Part shown: positions 1 to 14,200 of the stretch, piece by piece
How positions within the stretch are numbered: the first letter of the stretch is position 1
How the letters are laid out: each line of letters begins with the position of its first letter
Assembly (NCBI GenBank): GCA_034670405.1
Contig: JAXDDX010000034.1
Span: 1,475,501-1,539,500 of the forward strand
Length of the DNA stretch: 64,000 nucleotides
Direction: 5' to 3'
Origin: Hoplostethus atlanticus
Lineage: Eukaryota; Chordata; Actinopteri; Trachichthyiformes; Trachichthyidae
Program-made: the position numbers and the translations under genes
The notes under the pieces: model-generated
What the model saw: only the letters and a program-made list of their open reading frames with translations
Told to the model about the DNA's origin: nothing
Database searches by the model: none

Positions 1-704
1 CCAGTGTAGGTGAATGGTAACGTGATATGCGTTTTTTGGACGGAGATCATTTCTGAAACGGTGCTATAACGTGTGGACCGAGATTAGTGTGGATGTAGCC
101 TCAGAGAGGAGGCTACACGGAGGCTACACTTTCTGATTTGTTGAGTGAGTATCTCGATGACATCAGCTGGAAGGAACGCCAGGCTGCAGCACACGAAAAT
201 AGTTCCGACGATCCGGCGTTCCGGCCCACTGTACACAACCCACTGGTGCGCAATGCTGCTTCCCGACACCATGCCTAAGGGCTGACCCGTTAAGTAAAGT
301 TTAGAACGCGCTCTGGGAAAAATACACATTGTTCACTCGTTTTAACCCTACCATGGACGGCCTACATAGCCTTCTCTACCTTAATAAGTGAGTCTGCGTC
401 TTGGCTGCACACAGACGGTGGATGCGGGGCTGTACTGATGACAGGAACAAGCGCAGGTCGCCCTCCACCTGCAGCCTCGACCGGTACTTGCTTTTAATCA
501 GATGTTTCGTTTCAAAATAATTTGACACATCCGCTGTCAGGATTATTAAAATCGAATAATTGTTAAATTCGATTTTATTCTTTTCCAGAAAGCATAAATA
601 ATTTTATTTTAAACAAAATATTTCCCTGCTTTTTTTTCCGAGCCTCCCCTGAAACTCTTTTGTGCCCCCCAGGGGAGGCGCACCTCGCACTTTGAAAACC
701 CCTG
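1..704 (-). mobile_element. hAT (ZBED-type) DNA transposon remnant, runs off the window edge
   Basis: On the - strand, about 535 down to 376 translates to a hAT transposase C-terminus: SNYFETKHLIKSKYRSRLQV, then EGDLRLFLSSVQPRIHRLC, then a stop. This resembles the end of ZBED-like hAT dimerisation domains. At 704 the - strand begins CAGGGGTTTTCAAAGTGCGA, a typical hAT terminus. Only about 170 AT-rich bases separate terminus and coding remnant, so most of the transposase gene is missing. Positions 1-375 should hold its other end, but no matching terminus is visible and it may lie outside. The element sits in the scp2 intron upstream of exon 931. Confidence 0.6.
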
Positions 705-930
705 GTTTAATGTATTTGCTGTCACTTCTCTCACTTGGCGAACTGTGTAGTGTGTAGATGTGTACCTTTTTATACATGATGTAAATAGGTCTGTAAAGTT
801 CCTTGCATTGTGCTGGTTGTGTTCTCCTCTCTCTTTTTTTTTTGTTTTGCATTATATCAAAAGGCAAATCTAAGTCTCATGCTGAGAAAAATATAACCCA
901 GTACCTATTTTCTCACCCCCTACCCTCCAG

Positions 931-3900
931 GGGACTCCACCTGTGGGCAGAGGGCCATTTACCACAGCCTGGGCCTGTCTGGGATCCCCATCATCAATGT
1001 CAACAACAACTGCTCCACAGGCTCCACGGCCCTCTTCATGGCTCGCCAGCTGGTCCAGGGAGGTGAGTTAGGCAGGAAGTGGATTTTATATATAATGTGG
1101 TTTCAAACATTCTCATTGGATACTGTGGTGGAAAAACATGAGCTGCACATTTGATCAAGGCCAATTTGTTAGGTTTCATCATTGCTTGTAATAAGCACAA
1201 AATTCGGTCGTGCTGTTGTATGGGTGTGCCGTCTGCTCTTTTGAACCCCCGGCCTTCCATGTAGCTCCAAAAAGGTGACACACCCCATATGCATAGGCAG
1301 AGTCTGTGTAAATGTTTACTGATTTCCCCTCGCCTAGCTCACAGGCTTTTGTCAGCGCCACTAACTCTGCCAGCTGGGCAGAGCATGGCTGAGGCCATTG
1401 ACCTGATTGTAAGACTGTCATAGTGTCCTGTTTACATTCCACAACAGCATATGCTGCCGACAGGTGAACACCATCTCTATAGCAAGAGCCATCAACAAAC
1501 ATTGTCATATCTGCATCAATTAATGGAATAGCTTGTAGGTCAGCCCTAAGTCTAGCATACTTTTCTGCCTCAGCTACACACTCATGTTTGTCGCCGTCTG
1601 AGGGGAGAGGAATGTTATCTGCTGGATTCTTAACTCTGCAAACTGATATTGTAACATCGGGATATTCTAGGAGACGGTGGTAATCTTTATGTCTTTGGGC
1701 AGTTAATACAAATTTCCCTTTTTCTATGAGATTGACTAATTTGTGATGAGACAAAATTTCAATCGGATACCCCATAGTTAATGCAGATGCTTTTCCATAC
1801 ATTAGATGGGCTGCTGCCAGTGCCTTGTAGCAATCAGGAAAACCCTGTTCAACCGGAGAAAGGGCAGTGGAGTAGTACGCTATGGGTTGAGCATGCGCAC
1901 CTGTTCCTGTTTTTTGTGCTAGCATTCCACAGCTGTGATCCTGTCTGTTGGAGACGAACAACTGAAATGGTTTGGTGTAATCTGGGAGAGCCAATGCAGG
2001 AGCTTGCTGTAAAATAGTTTTTATCGTTTCAAACGCCACATGGCCCTCTTTTGTCCATTCTAAATGGTGTTTCAAATTGCCGGCCCCTTGGGCCTTTATC
2101 ATAGCACGCAGTGGTGCTACAATAGTGGAATAGCTGTCAACCCACTCTGAGCTATAACCTGTCATCCCTAGAAAAGCCATCATTTCCCTTACAGTGCAGG
2201 GCTTGGGTGCACGTGATATCCCCTCCAACTGGGAAGAGGATATCTGCTTGTCCCCGTTTTTGTATGCGGCGACCAAGGTACTCTACTTGGTTTTGGCAAT
2301 ATTGTAGCTTTTTCAGTGAGACTTTGTGTCCTCTTTGTGCTAACATAGTGAGCAGGGTCTGTGAATCTTTGTGGCATGTCTCTATGTCAGGTGAACATAA
2401 GATAATGTCATCAACATACTGAATGGCAGTGCTCTTGATTTTTTCAGGAAGGTCAGCTAAGTCTTCTTTCAAAATGTTGTTAAAGATATGGGGGCTATGT
2501 TTGAATCCTTGTGGCACTCTTGTGTAAGAGTAGGATTGGTTCCTGTAGGTAAAAGTAAACAAATGCCTACTAGATGGGCTAAGTGGAACGCTAAAGAAGG
2601 CTGAACATAGATCAATTACCGTAAACCATTGGGCGTCGGGGGGAACATTTGAGAGGAGCGTATGTGGGTTCGGCACTTCTGCCTGGAAATCCTCTATTAC
2701 CTCATTCACTGCCCTTAAGTCATGTACTAACCTATACTTACTCTTGTCTGCCTTGAGGACTGGGAGTATAGGGGTGTTACTGACTGGGTTAGGTTCGGGT
2801 ACTAGTACCCCAGCTTTCAAAAGTCCCTTTATTGTGTTTTCAATTCCTGCCTCTGCTTCAGGTTTGAGAGGGTATTGATTTCTCCAGGGGGGTCTGCATC
2901 CTGGCTTTAGTCTGAATTCTACTGGTTGCGCTGACTTAATGAGTCCCACGTCTGTGTCATGTTGTGACCATAGATTAGAGGGAACTGTGGCCAGCATTTC
3001 CTTTGTCTTTGGGTTCATGATTTTTGATCAAAAATCTCCATTTCCTCACATTGCTGCACGTCAAATGTTCCTTCCTCTGGCCATGGGTTAGGGTTTCCCT
3101 TCGTTCTTTGATTCCACTTTTCTGAGCATTTCTGCACTTCATCTGCTGCCAGGGGACACTGCTGAGCTATCACCCCTACTGCTGATGACGGTTTCCCGTC
3201 CATTATTTCCTGACACTGTGGGTGCTTCCTATATGTTCCTGCTGTACAATCCTCTGTGAATGTATCTATTATACGTCCTGCTGTGATTCTTGTTTTTTCC
3301 GCTTTTACAGTTTTTCTCAGTCGCTCTAGCACACTATGTCTGTATGGCATATATCAATTTCAAAAGACATACACAACCAACAGCTGTTCAAATTATCAGT
3401 CACAATTGCTGGTCATTTTCCCAAACGCGCCAAAACATTTGCAAAAGGTAATCAAAGAGAAAAAACACCAAAAAAAATGCCCTGAAGAATTTTACACACT
3501 GCCCCGACGACTTCAACTGTCACCGGAGAAACTGAGCAAAACTGCAACGAGAGTCAAGATCCACCTGAGAGCAGCTCATCAACCCAGGACACATTTACAA
3601 CAAAAATCTAATAGAAATATATAGAAATGATGCCTGACAGATTATGACAACCGGCCCAATCACCCTGCACGCAACAACCCATGCAACAAACCAGCCCAAG
3701 CAGAAAATCAGATATATCACCTTCGTCCTCTAAAGTGTTTTTAGTCCTCTCTCCCACTCAATTCCCCTTACCAAAGTTAACCTGAACAATAAGTTGGCTT
3801 TTTTTTTTTTTTTTCTTCTTTTTTTTCAAAAATGAGTAAACTAACTTTTTGTTGCTTTTTATAATTTTGATTGAGCCCCAGTAGGTTCGAGCAGACTAGC

Positions 3901-6900
3901 CTTTTACCCTAACAAGCCCACTCTATATCGTTACCAGGCTTATTTTCCAGTTCTAATTGGTTAGCTTTAATGCAATTTATTCTTTGTTAAGCTGTCGAGA
4001 CTCATTCAGTGGTTCTCAGTATTCCTTTTTTAGTTTGATTCTTTACAATTCTGTGTTCTTTTACTTTATTAGACAATCCCAACACCCGAAACATTGATTT
4101 TATTCACTTATATACACTTGTTTTAGTAGCTACTTTTTATTTGTACAACTCTTATTTTCTTCTAGGTCAGGACTCCTGACTATATGATTAGATGCGTCTG
4201 CCTCTAGAGGGGGAACTTAGTTTATTTCAAAGCTTTCCTTTATTGTACTTGCTCTGCTCATATATGATATTTTATCATAGTCCTTTGCTGCTGATACGCC
4301 CTCGACCACGCAGGCCCATAACCTATCAGTCAACGGTTATCGTAGGGTTTTTATGCCACAATACTGCGGTACACACAGACCGCCCAAATACATCCCAGGG
4401 GTCTGAAGTTATCCTTAACCTTCTTTAGGCTCACAGACAATTGCCTACTGCAGTCTCTTATCTCCGGCGGGCTACAGTCCCTCGCTCTTTGTCACAGCGG
4501 TATCCACAGAAACACTTTGTGGCAAGTTGCCACCATACCGGGGTTCGTGACAGACAGGGACAAGGCAGGAGTCAGAGTTAACTGGCCAGCAGGGCCGTTT
4601 TATTACTGAACCACACACTTCTTATGTCCTGACACTGGTTTCTATCCGGTCAGACCTGTGAAACTTTTTCAGAGCGGCTGTCTTTCCCCTGACACCTAGG
4701 ACTTTTTATGTTATTCTGTGCACATCACATTCACCCCAGTTAGTACTTCTTCTTCATCAAATTAGATTCTTTGTTTGGAGAGCCGAATTAGGTTTGGTCT
4801 TACCAGTATCACCGGGAAGAACAGCAGAGTCCTTCCCCCACACGGAGAATAAGCGTTTATAGTGGCCACTTTGTCCGTCTGTGGGAAGGACCCCCGCCCC
4901 CGACGAGACTGCGCCTCGAGGTTCTTTAAAAAGTTGTCCTTGTTGCTTTGCTCTTTCCAATCCTGTTCGTGATGCCAAAATTGTGTGGTGGAAAAATCAT
5001 CACCCAGAAGAAGAAGTCCTTCGTTAAAGATCTTTATTAAAAAAAGACCTGAGTTTGTCTCTGCAGAGTACAAGACTGAATAATACATGAAATACACACA
5101 AATGATAGTTATTTCGAGATACTTCCTCCTTTGGTCTTTCTACCAATGGGATTTTACCCCTCCTCGCTGTCCTCCTCCTTTTGGCAATCCCCTCGATATC
5201 TTTTAGGTCTTGTTAGGTTAGTAATTTGGTCTGTTATTCCCAAATGGAGAGCCCTGAGTGGTTGTCTAATGATGGGCCCAGTCCAATTGATAACTAATGT
5301 CTCCTAGTTTCCTGGAATTGTACGTGGTCAGTGGCAACTGCCAGATCAGGTCGACCAGACCCAGGGGATTGTGCCAGATCACTGTGTTCTACATAATCTC
5401 AGAGGAGCCATCACTCCTGATTTGCCGAAATTTGATGGTTCTGTTTACCAGTTCTGGAGGAGGACAACAAGTAACTCTGCACGTAGCCATATAATTGCGC
5501 AACATGGTTATACAACTTGTTTTCATCTTAACCTAATACTTTCCTAATATAAGTATAGTGATAATATGCCTTTATGTATTGTTCATAATTCGATAATATG
5601 CATTTATGTATTGTTCATATACCATAATTCCCATAAAATCTACCACAATACCTATAATACACAGAGTAATTTGGCATTTGGCACACTGGTCTAGCATTAC
5701 CTACGCAGAAATTGAGCTGACCATTTCTCTGGTTGAGACTAGTTCCCACTCCACATCACTCTCTTCAATCCAACTTAAACCAAGGTTATGCTGTTAGACT
5801 GCTAATGACGCCACTCCTAAGAAAGTCCAATAAAAAAAACAACCCTTTTATTGAAGTGTGCTCTGGTGAAGACCTCCACTTGAGTGGTTCTCATTTCTTA
5901 TTACAGGTCTGGCTGACTGTGTGCTTGCCCTTGGGTTTGAGAAGATGGAGAGGGGCTCTTTGTCCTCAAAGGTAGAGAACAGCTTCATGTGTGTTAATAT
6001 TATATGCTTGTGACGGGTTATTGCATTGGTTGCTCTGGTTTGTTAGCGTTATTGTTTCTGGTATATTGATATGTCGGCTTGTTAGTAGCATGCTAGCTGA
6101 CAGAGGATATCAGCTGATACTGATTTGATATATCTGAGCTGTTTGTGTTAATTTGCTGTCTTTTTTTTTGTGAGGTGAAAAACCAAGTACAAATAGTATA
6201 CAATAATATCTGCCTTGTAGTACACGGACAGGACCAATCCCATGGACAAGCACTTAGAGGTGATGGCCAACTGCTATGAGCTGACGGCAGCCCCAGCAGC
6301 ACCACAGATGTTTGGCAACGCTGGCAGGGAGCACATGGAGAAATATGGTAAATGGATTGTTCAATAGGGGGCAAGCTTACAATGGTAGCTTTGGTTGTGA
6401 CCGCACATCTTTACTTAAGGGTCTTAATGGTTTTTTTCTTCGAGGTGTACAGTTAGCTTCATGTGAACGGTTCAAATAAATGGTTTGCATTTGATGTTTG
6501 GATCTTTTCCAGGCACTAAACCGGAACACTTTGCCAAAATCGCATGGAAGAACCACAAGCATTCCACCAACAACCCGTAAGACACAGTTAACTCTGCAGA
6601 CTGTTGTTGCTCATACATTTTAGGTGCTACTAATGTGGTAATATACAGTAGTACAGTATGTTACTGCTGTTTAGCAAAAGATGCACAAGTTTTTATGAAT
6701 GCTGTAAATCTGCACGTTACTCGTACTTCTATTGAGTGCATTCCTGAATTATAAGTAGTATGTGATTGTGCTGTCCTTTGACCGTTGTAAATTCATGTGT
6801 TTGCTTGCACGCAGGTACTCCCAGTTCCAGGGGGAATACAGTCTGGAGCAGATTATTAACTCCAGGAAGGTGTTTGAGTTCCTCACTCTCCTGCAGTGTT

Positions 6901-9900
6901 GGTAAGAGGCTCACAAACCTATACCACCACCTGTTAGTGTTGTCTTACCTTTTGAAAATCTCCAACTTGGTCAGAAAGTCCACAAATGTAGCTATGCCGT
7001 GACGGAGGCTAGCGAGTAGTAGTCATTTTGATCAAAGCGCAGATTCTGAGCTTTGAATTGATCAGTCACGCTTTTCACTTTCCATATTATGGAAGTTATG
7101 TCTCTCTGAAGGTCGCCTGCGTTCCTAACCAAACTATGGCCGCTCCTCCTGCTCTCCCTCTCCCGTCAGCCCTACATCAGATGGTGCCGGAGCAGCAGTC
7201 CTGGCCAGCGAGGACTTTGTCAGGAGTCATGGTCTGGAGGGCCAGGCAGTGGAGATCCTGGCCCAGGAGATGGTGACGGACCTCAGCACCACGTTTGAAG
7301 AGAACAGCTGCATGAAGATGGTGAGAAACCTGGGATACCGTTCCTGAAAATTCACTGTACTCGACCCCTCTCTCAATGCTCACGTGGATGGTTTCACAGA
7401 CGTGGATCAAGCCTAGTTTCAGGCTGAAATCTTCCATATGGAGATGAAAAAAAGATCCTATGTTGGAATCGAACCTGTGATATTTATTGCCAGTCACCTG
7501 CCTCCCTCATACTTTCTGTCAATATGGAATTAAGCAAACATGACAAAATGTATTCAAACAAACATTTATACTCATTTAGGCTCCCTGGCCTTATCTACCA
7601 GTGTTGGGTCGTTTTCTGTTACTCATTACTGGTTACTCATTTCAAATGGAAGCTTGAAAGGAGCAGTCATTTGTTGTACTACTTGTTATATTACTTTTCC
7701 ATTACAACGCCACAAATAGCGAAATTGTAAAAAAAAAAAACTGTTCCATTTCAAACATTTCTAAAAGCCCAGTTGCTTTTCCCTGAGAGCTTCTATATGA
7801 CTTATCAGAGTAACCAGATAGCGTTGATGTCCAAAATTCTTGTCATCCTTTTTGCTTGATGGAATCAAAGCAATACTTATTCCCAGAGAAGGTAAACTTT
7901 TGTACCATTTCTCTTCTAATATAGCTAAAAAATAGAAGATAACTAGATGTTCCCATATCAAGTGACAGGACGCCGACAAATTATGACAAACACAAATCAG
8001 AAAGGTTTAAAAGCAATATGATAGACAAGCAGGGGTCAAGGTTGAGTCTGGTCTTATCGCAAAGTTATAACCTGTTGTCATACCCCCCCGGCAATCTCAG
8101 GTTTTTATTATATACTCAGACCAGGGTGTTAATGTTGCATTTATGAGATTCGAGGAAGAGCTTAGCTGTCAAGGCAGAAGTGTGTGCTTTGTTCCCTTCA
8201 GTGAGGCCCCCAAACGTACTCCGGACTGTTTGTGTCCTTGCCTCCAGGTGGGCTATGACATGTCCCGGCTGGCAGCTAAGAAGTGTTTCGAGGTCGCGGG
8301 TCTGAAGCCCAGTGACGTCGATGTGGTCGAGCTGCACGACTGCTTCTCAGCCAATGAGCTCATTACATACGAGGCCCTGGGGCTCTGCCCGGAGGGTGAG
8401 TCTCTGAAAACGTACTGTAGAACTGGTGGAGGACTAGAGTGGGAATGGATAGGTAGCAGCGTTTTCCACTTCTGAATTTCCATTTCTGCTTTTGAGAGAA
8501 CGGTATGTGGGTCTGGTATATTGCATGCTTGTACTGATATTATATGTTATGTTAGAACTGATTATGTTATGGTATACTCTTATACTCTTGATATTATTTC
8601 TATTATATCCACCACAGGTAAAGCAGGAGCGCTTATTGACAGAGGGGACAACACATACGGTGGCAAGTTTGTGATCAACCCCAGTGGTGGCCTCATCTCT
8701 AAAGGACATCCTCTGGGCGCCACAGGTACACATTCATAATTCATTATAGTACACATCACAAGTCAATCCCATTCACCCATTTGGTAATCCTAAGGAGGTT
8801 AAAGAAAACACTAAGTATTATTTGCAAATACTATTCAAGCCTTTGGCAATCCCGACTAACCTGTCTCACAAAGCTGGTTATCAACTCCCTCTGTCAACCC
8901 AGGACTTTCCAATCCAGCTATGATCGTGTTCAAATAAAAGGGGTGGGGCTTGTAACAAATAGCCAATTACATGCAAGATGGACTGATCTAGAGCAGCGGA
9001 TGTGACAGAAAATGAAACTGTCGATTCCCCGCGTGGAAATTAGGTTAAGTAATAGCATTCGGCGAGGAAAAGGAAATACAAATTGTAAAGATAATAAAAC
9101 ATTAAAAGCAATAATGTAGAATATAATTAATTTGTGGGGTTATGTAATCATATGCTGCTGACTGTTGAACTGGGAGCTACAGGAAAGAAATGGATTACAT
9201 GTTTTTCTCTCAAGAAGAACAGTATTATGAAGAATAAATACGAGCAGGACAAAACATAACAGCGAAAAGTAACAATGTTACTGCTGCCAATGCTAGAGAT
9301 GATTTCTGGGGAAAATTGCAGATAGAGTAAATAGGCTTATTCATTGTTGGTAACTATCAATAATACACAGGATAAGCACAGGATAAACTCTCCCTTGCCA
9401 TACGCTAGGGCGAACACGGGGTTAGCCCTGACTGATTTGGGAACGGGGCGGGGGGTGTATTTGTTTGAGTTCAACAATGTTTGACTAACTGGTACTGTGC
9501 CTAGCAAAGCTCAAGCTTGTGTGCTTTCTTCTCATCCACAACCACTCACTTGCTCCTGAGACATCTTCCTAACTGCTTTCTTCTCCGTCCTCCAATGCTC
9601 AACTCTCCTAGCGGTGGTTATGTCGGTTATGTCGCAAAGGGTGTCGTCCTTGGAGGAGACTGCCTAACATCCTGACAGTATATGCCTAAGCCTGCATACG
9701 CTGGAACACAACAGGCAGACGGCGTCCTCACCTGCCTGCCCGTTTTTGGGCATGGTAGCACATCATAGGTTGCCCCTATAATGAATCTAATTCAGTTTGC
9801 CTCCATACTCCACAAATCTCTCCACCCCAGTTTTCTCTTTTCCACACTCTCCCAGTTTACCCACTGCCCTTGTTCTGCCTGAGAAACTGCCCTCGTACAT

Positions 9901-11184
9901 CCTGTTGCCTCCTCCTGATGATGAATCTCTTCGACTACCGTTTCTCTGCAAACAGCCCTAAACCCGCTCGCCCATGCTGCACCTGGCCTACGATGTCCCT
10001 ATGTCTAAGTGCTTCCTGCTCTTTTGGGTTCCACTTCTGCCCTGTTTTGACTTTGGGCGCGACACTCAAATAGTGGTAGATCTAAAATGCCTTTCCCATA
10101 CAAAGCGTGGGGCTCCAAGCCATTTTCTAACGAATGAGCGAACCAACCTTTCTAGCTCTTCTACCTTTTTGATAGGGGAACCTCATCAGCCGAGGCATCG
10201 CTTCCTGCCTCAACTCCTGAAATAAACCCTTAATCACAGAGGCTTGCATTAAACCTTCCTTGAAAATCTTCCTAAGCTTTTGACAGGTTTCTCTAACACT
10301 GATGGCAAGACTTTATGTTTACCACCTACGCTTTGACGATAGAGAGACTCCTTGACTTGCTTGGCTTCACTTTTCACCTAATATAAGCTACCTGCTATTT
10401 GATAGCCAGTTTATCCTCTTTAAGCCAGAGTGGGCAAACGGCCTGGAAGCTGTGGAAGTGTTTATTCATTCCCTGATCTAATAAATCATCAGAGAAAACA
10501 AAGGGATTGTGTCAGTCTCTAAACTCTCGCCCTGTGAAGAGCTCTTCTTACTATCTATTAATTCAATAGAATCCCCTTTGTACATTTGTTTTTATTACTT
10601 GTCTCATGCATTTGAATGCAATGTATTGGTATTGTAAATTGATTTTTTTGTAGTAAAGGTTAATAAAACAAGTCCATCACATCCTCTACCATTTTCTGGT
10701 TTGGTGAGGATGCAGGCTCTTATACATTTGGATCCGATATCCTGAACATAGTAGCAGGTTAGCTGTGCAGCCTAAGTTCCCATGGCGATGTAGCCTGCTT
10801 AAAAGTGAGCCACCAGGGTTAAGCCCAGTTAAAGTTAACTCACAAATCTTGCTTTGTCTGCCTCGTCTATGTGACGTTCACATTTACTAGTGGCCACCAG
10901 GTGGCGTCTCTCTCCTAGTGAAGGCCTTCAGGGTGGGGGTAAGTGACCCGGAGCCTGCATGTGAGAAGCCAGCCGGCTGTGACTTTGACAGGCTTCCCCT
11001 GGGTAATCCCTGTAGATATTAAACTGTTGAGAGAGAGAGCACACAGCGACGCTGGCTCCCCAAGCCTCTGCAACACCTCTAACTCTTCCTCCTCGATCTA
11101 GTTTTCATTCTGTCACAGCAACGGCTGCCTAGTGTTTTGCTGCAGAATACACTTGTCCACAAATGTCCAGTACAATTTAATATG

Positions 11185-11268
<84 letters not shown>

Positions 11269-14200
11269 CTGGGGATAACAAGGTGAAAGATCAATGTTCA
11301 ACAGCACTTTGACCTCCTTTCTGGTTCATTTTGATTAACAATCAATTTATTTATTTTCACCATCCTCTCTCTCCCCTCTCCTGCATCAAATCACACAATC
11401 TGCACCATCACTCCCTCCAATCATTATTCCTGTCACTTTCCCCATCCTTCTTGTTGTTCCTCCCTCTCTCTCTCTCCCTTACTTTTCCCCCATTGCCTTT
11501 TACACACAAACAGATCTGGAGTGTGCTGCAGAATGTAGAAGACGCACCGTAACCCCTTAAGTCCTTTTAGCTTATTGGGATAATGGAGAAATACAAAAGC
11601 CCATTAACCAGATGGGATTAATGCTTAGCTTTAACGCTAGGGCAGGAGCTGGCCCTGGAAAGATTAGGGTGTGTTTTCAGATTAGGAGTCAAGTCGTCAC
11701 CCCTTCGACTGCGAGTAAGGACTTGTGTTTTACAGATACAGAAGGCATTAGCATATTTACCACCGAGACACAGACATGTGAAGGGATTATACGCCAGTTT
11801 TTAAAGGCTTTAGAAGGCTGTGTGAACCACATTTTCCCCCTGACGGAAAAGAAAATGCATCCTCTTTGGAGGTATTCAGAAATTACAGTAGCCAGCACTG
11901 CAATTTTTCTAATTATTTGTGCAGTTATAAGGTGTTTCTTTCCTGAGGGTAGCAATGTTGTCATGGATGACAGTCCCTCTACCCATAAGGCTCAAGTGGT
12001 CACCAGGGTTTTTCCTGGCTCAGAAAAGGGCTTTGGTGGTTCTTGTGCGAGCCAAAGTCAACCGGCCCTCTATACCATGAACATGGGCCCTTGTTATTTG
12101 GCCCCAAATAACTTTCAGTGATGAATTGAGTTGATCGTGTTTAAGCTATTATAGGAAAGTAGTTAACAGGTTGACAAAAGTTCAATTAAAGACATTTTAT
12201 TAATAATTTTGCTATATGTGAGGTTTTGTTGATCAACTATATGATTATGGTATCAAGGGCTTTTCTTCTATTCGAATTGTTTCATAATTGATCAATATGC
12301 AACTTGGAAGTGAAGTCTGCAGGCACTTTACAAAGACCTGGCTTGACATGACAGTTTGCCTACCAGTCAGCTGTCATTTCCTCTTGGAGTAAGTCTTGTT
12401 TGCCAAATGAGTCTGTTACTTAACTTTGGCCTAAAGTTGGATGACATGTTTGTCTTGTGCACATCTCGTTTTGAAGCGGTAGTTTGAATAGGACAACAAA
12501 GATGCAACCCATATGCCGAGGCCTTGTCTGGGTATGACCAGATATTATTGAGAATGTATGGGATGACTTTACATTTGAGATGGTGTTTCCTTCACCATCC
12601 AGGAATCCAAGCCTCTCTACTTCAGGGAACACACCCTGACATGTTTCTGTTTTTCATGTTTGATGCTGCCCTTCTGCACAAACAACCAGCACTTTTAGGA
12701 TTTAGTGTGTGTTATGGTCAATCTGATTAGATGCATGTTTGTATTGGGTTACCAGTCACTGATTACTCTTGGTCAAAGTGCAGGTTGTGTGTGTGTGTGT
12801 GTGTGCGTAGACTGTGTGTTCTGTCTGACTGTGCATGCTCCTTTCAAACATTTCATAAATTCTGTAAATCCCAATGTCACTCTGTGCATGATTACTCATG
12901 TCTGCCTCACTGATCTCATTTCGGTCCATACGTTCAATAGATCTGATTTCAAGAAACGTGACGGACACACCAGATAGGCTATGTATCAACATAACCAAAC
13001 TAAACCAACATAACCAAAAGTAGACGTACAAAACTTGAAACGTAACCATATCAGAGTTGAGAACATAAAACCACCCTGTCTCTTCTGCCCACCTCATTCC
13101 CCACCCCCCTCTCCCTCCCTTTATTCCCCCCCACCCCATTTCCCGGCGTGCGATTGCTCAGGTCTGGCCCAGTGTGCTGAGCTGTGCTGGCAGCTTCGGG
13201 GGCAGGCTGAACGGAGGCAGGTCGCAGGGGCAAAGGTGGCCCTGCAACACAACATTGGTTTAGGAGGAGCTGTGGTTGTCGCTCTCTACAGGATGGGATT
13301 CCCACAGGAGGCCAGGTGAGCAAGGAACCGCCAGCTGTTTGTCACTGGTTGGGTTTAACGTTGTTATGTGGCATTCGTTTGAATTGGATTCACTCAGAAT
13401 GACAGGTGAGAGATGTTATGTTATGTTAGCAAGTGGCTAACATACCAACATAACAGGCACACAAAGCCCAGGTACCTTTTTTGAAACTAGGAGTCACTTG
13501 GAAAGCAGAACAATGTTCCAATTTGCTGTTACACTCAAAGATATCTTTACAGTCACTTACATTTTATTTTGAATTGATTTCTTGATCCTGCAAACATGCC
13601 CTTAGGATTTGGAATCAAGTCTATCTCTGTTAGTTTCATCGTTATGGCTAAAAAAAAAAACAATAATCATCTAATGGAAATCCCAGATCTGGATCACCAC
13701 CAAAATCTGTCCACCACATTTTATAGAAATCTGTTCATAAGTTTTTGAGGTGACAGACAACAAAGAAACATATTTGTTGATTGAATAGGAAAAACCACAG
13801 CCTTGTTGTTGTTGTTGTGAGCAACAAATGTACCATAAAACAAATGTATACCTAGTATACTAGTATACCCACCTCCTCGACTGACATAGACCCACTGTGT
13901 TGCCGACTCATGATGTCTCACCTTTGCTTATATGTAATTGTATTTGTTATTATTAGTCTATCTCTAATTGTGTATATATGTGGAAAGTACAATTTCCTCC
14001 CTTTCCATGAAATCGTATCACCAGGCGTCCACTGCCTCAGTACAATCTAACAAGGGAATTAGTGTCTGCAGTGTTTTCAAACCATGTGGGTGAGGAAGCG
14101 TTCACCTAGGCAGACCTGTGCTGTGGTAAAAGCACCTCTAATTTGTAAATGACTTGAAATTTCAGAAAGCACTCCTGATATTTTGTTACTTAAAAGTTCA

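Larger units (their letters stand above)
1124..5647 (-). mobile_element. Class I (gamma/epsilon-like) endogenous retrovirus fossil, antisense in scp2 intron
   Basis: The ends are inverted TGTGGT...ACCACA and are flanked by the direct repeat ATAC (1120-1123 and 5648-5651), the 4-bp type of duplication made by retroviral integrase. One clear LTR lies at 4984-5647. The pol remnant on the - strand at about 1230-3018 carries RT with a YVDD active site followed by RNase H. RT blocks such as [20 protein letters not shown] and [16 protein letters not shown] are closest in style to murine-leukaemia-type and epsilonretroviral pol. No env or integrase was recognised. It is a broken fossil with several breaks. 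It accounts for nearly all of a 4.84-kb intron that would otherwise be about 316 bp. Confidence 0.85.

Noticed and set aside
11079-11307. Open frames made of alternating Cys-Val
   Set aside because: Translations of the CA microsatellite, not genes. The same holds for frames over the other CA, GT and GA tracts.
13413-13457. Small hairpin ATGTTATGTTAGC / GCTAACATACCAACATAAC
   Set aside because: Short and imperfect, AT-rich, no flanking duplication; likely chance.
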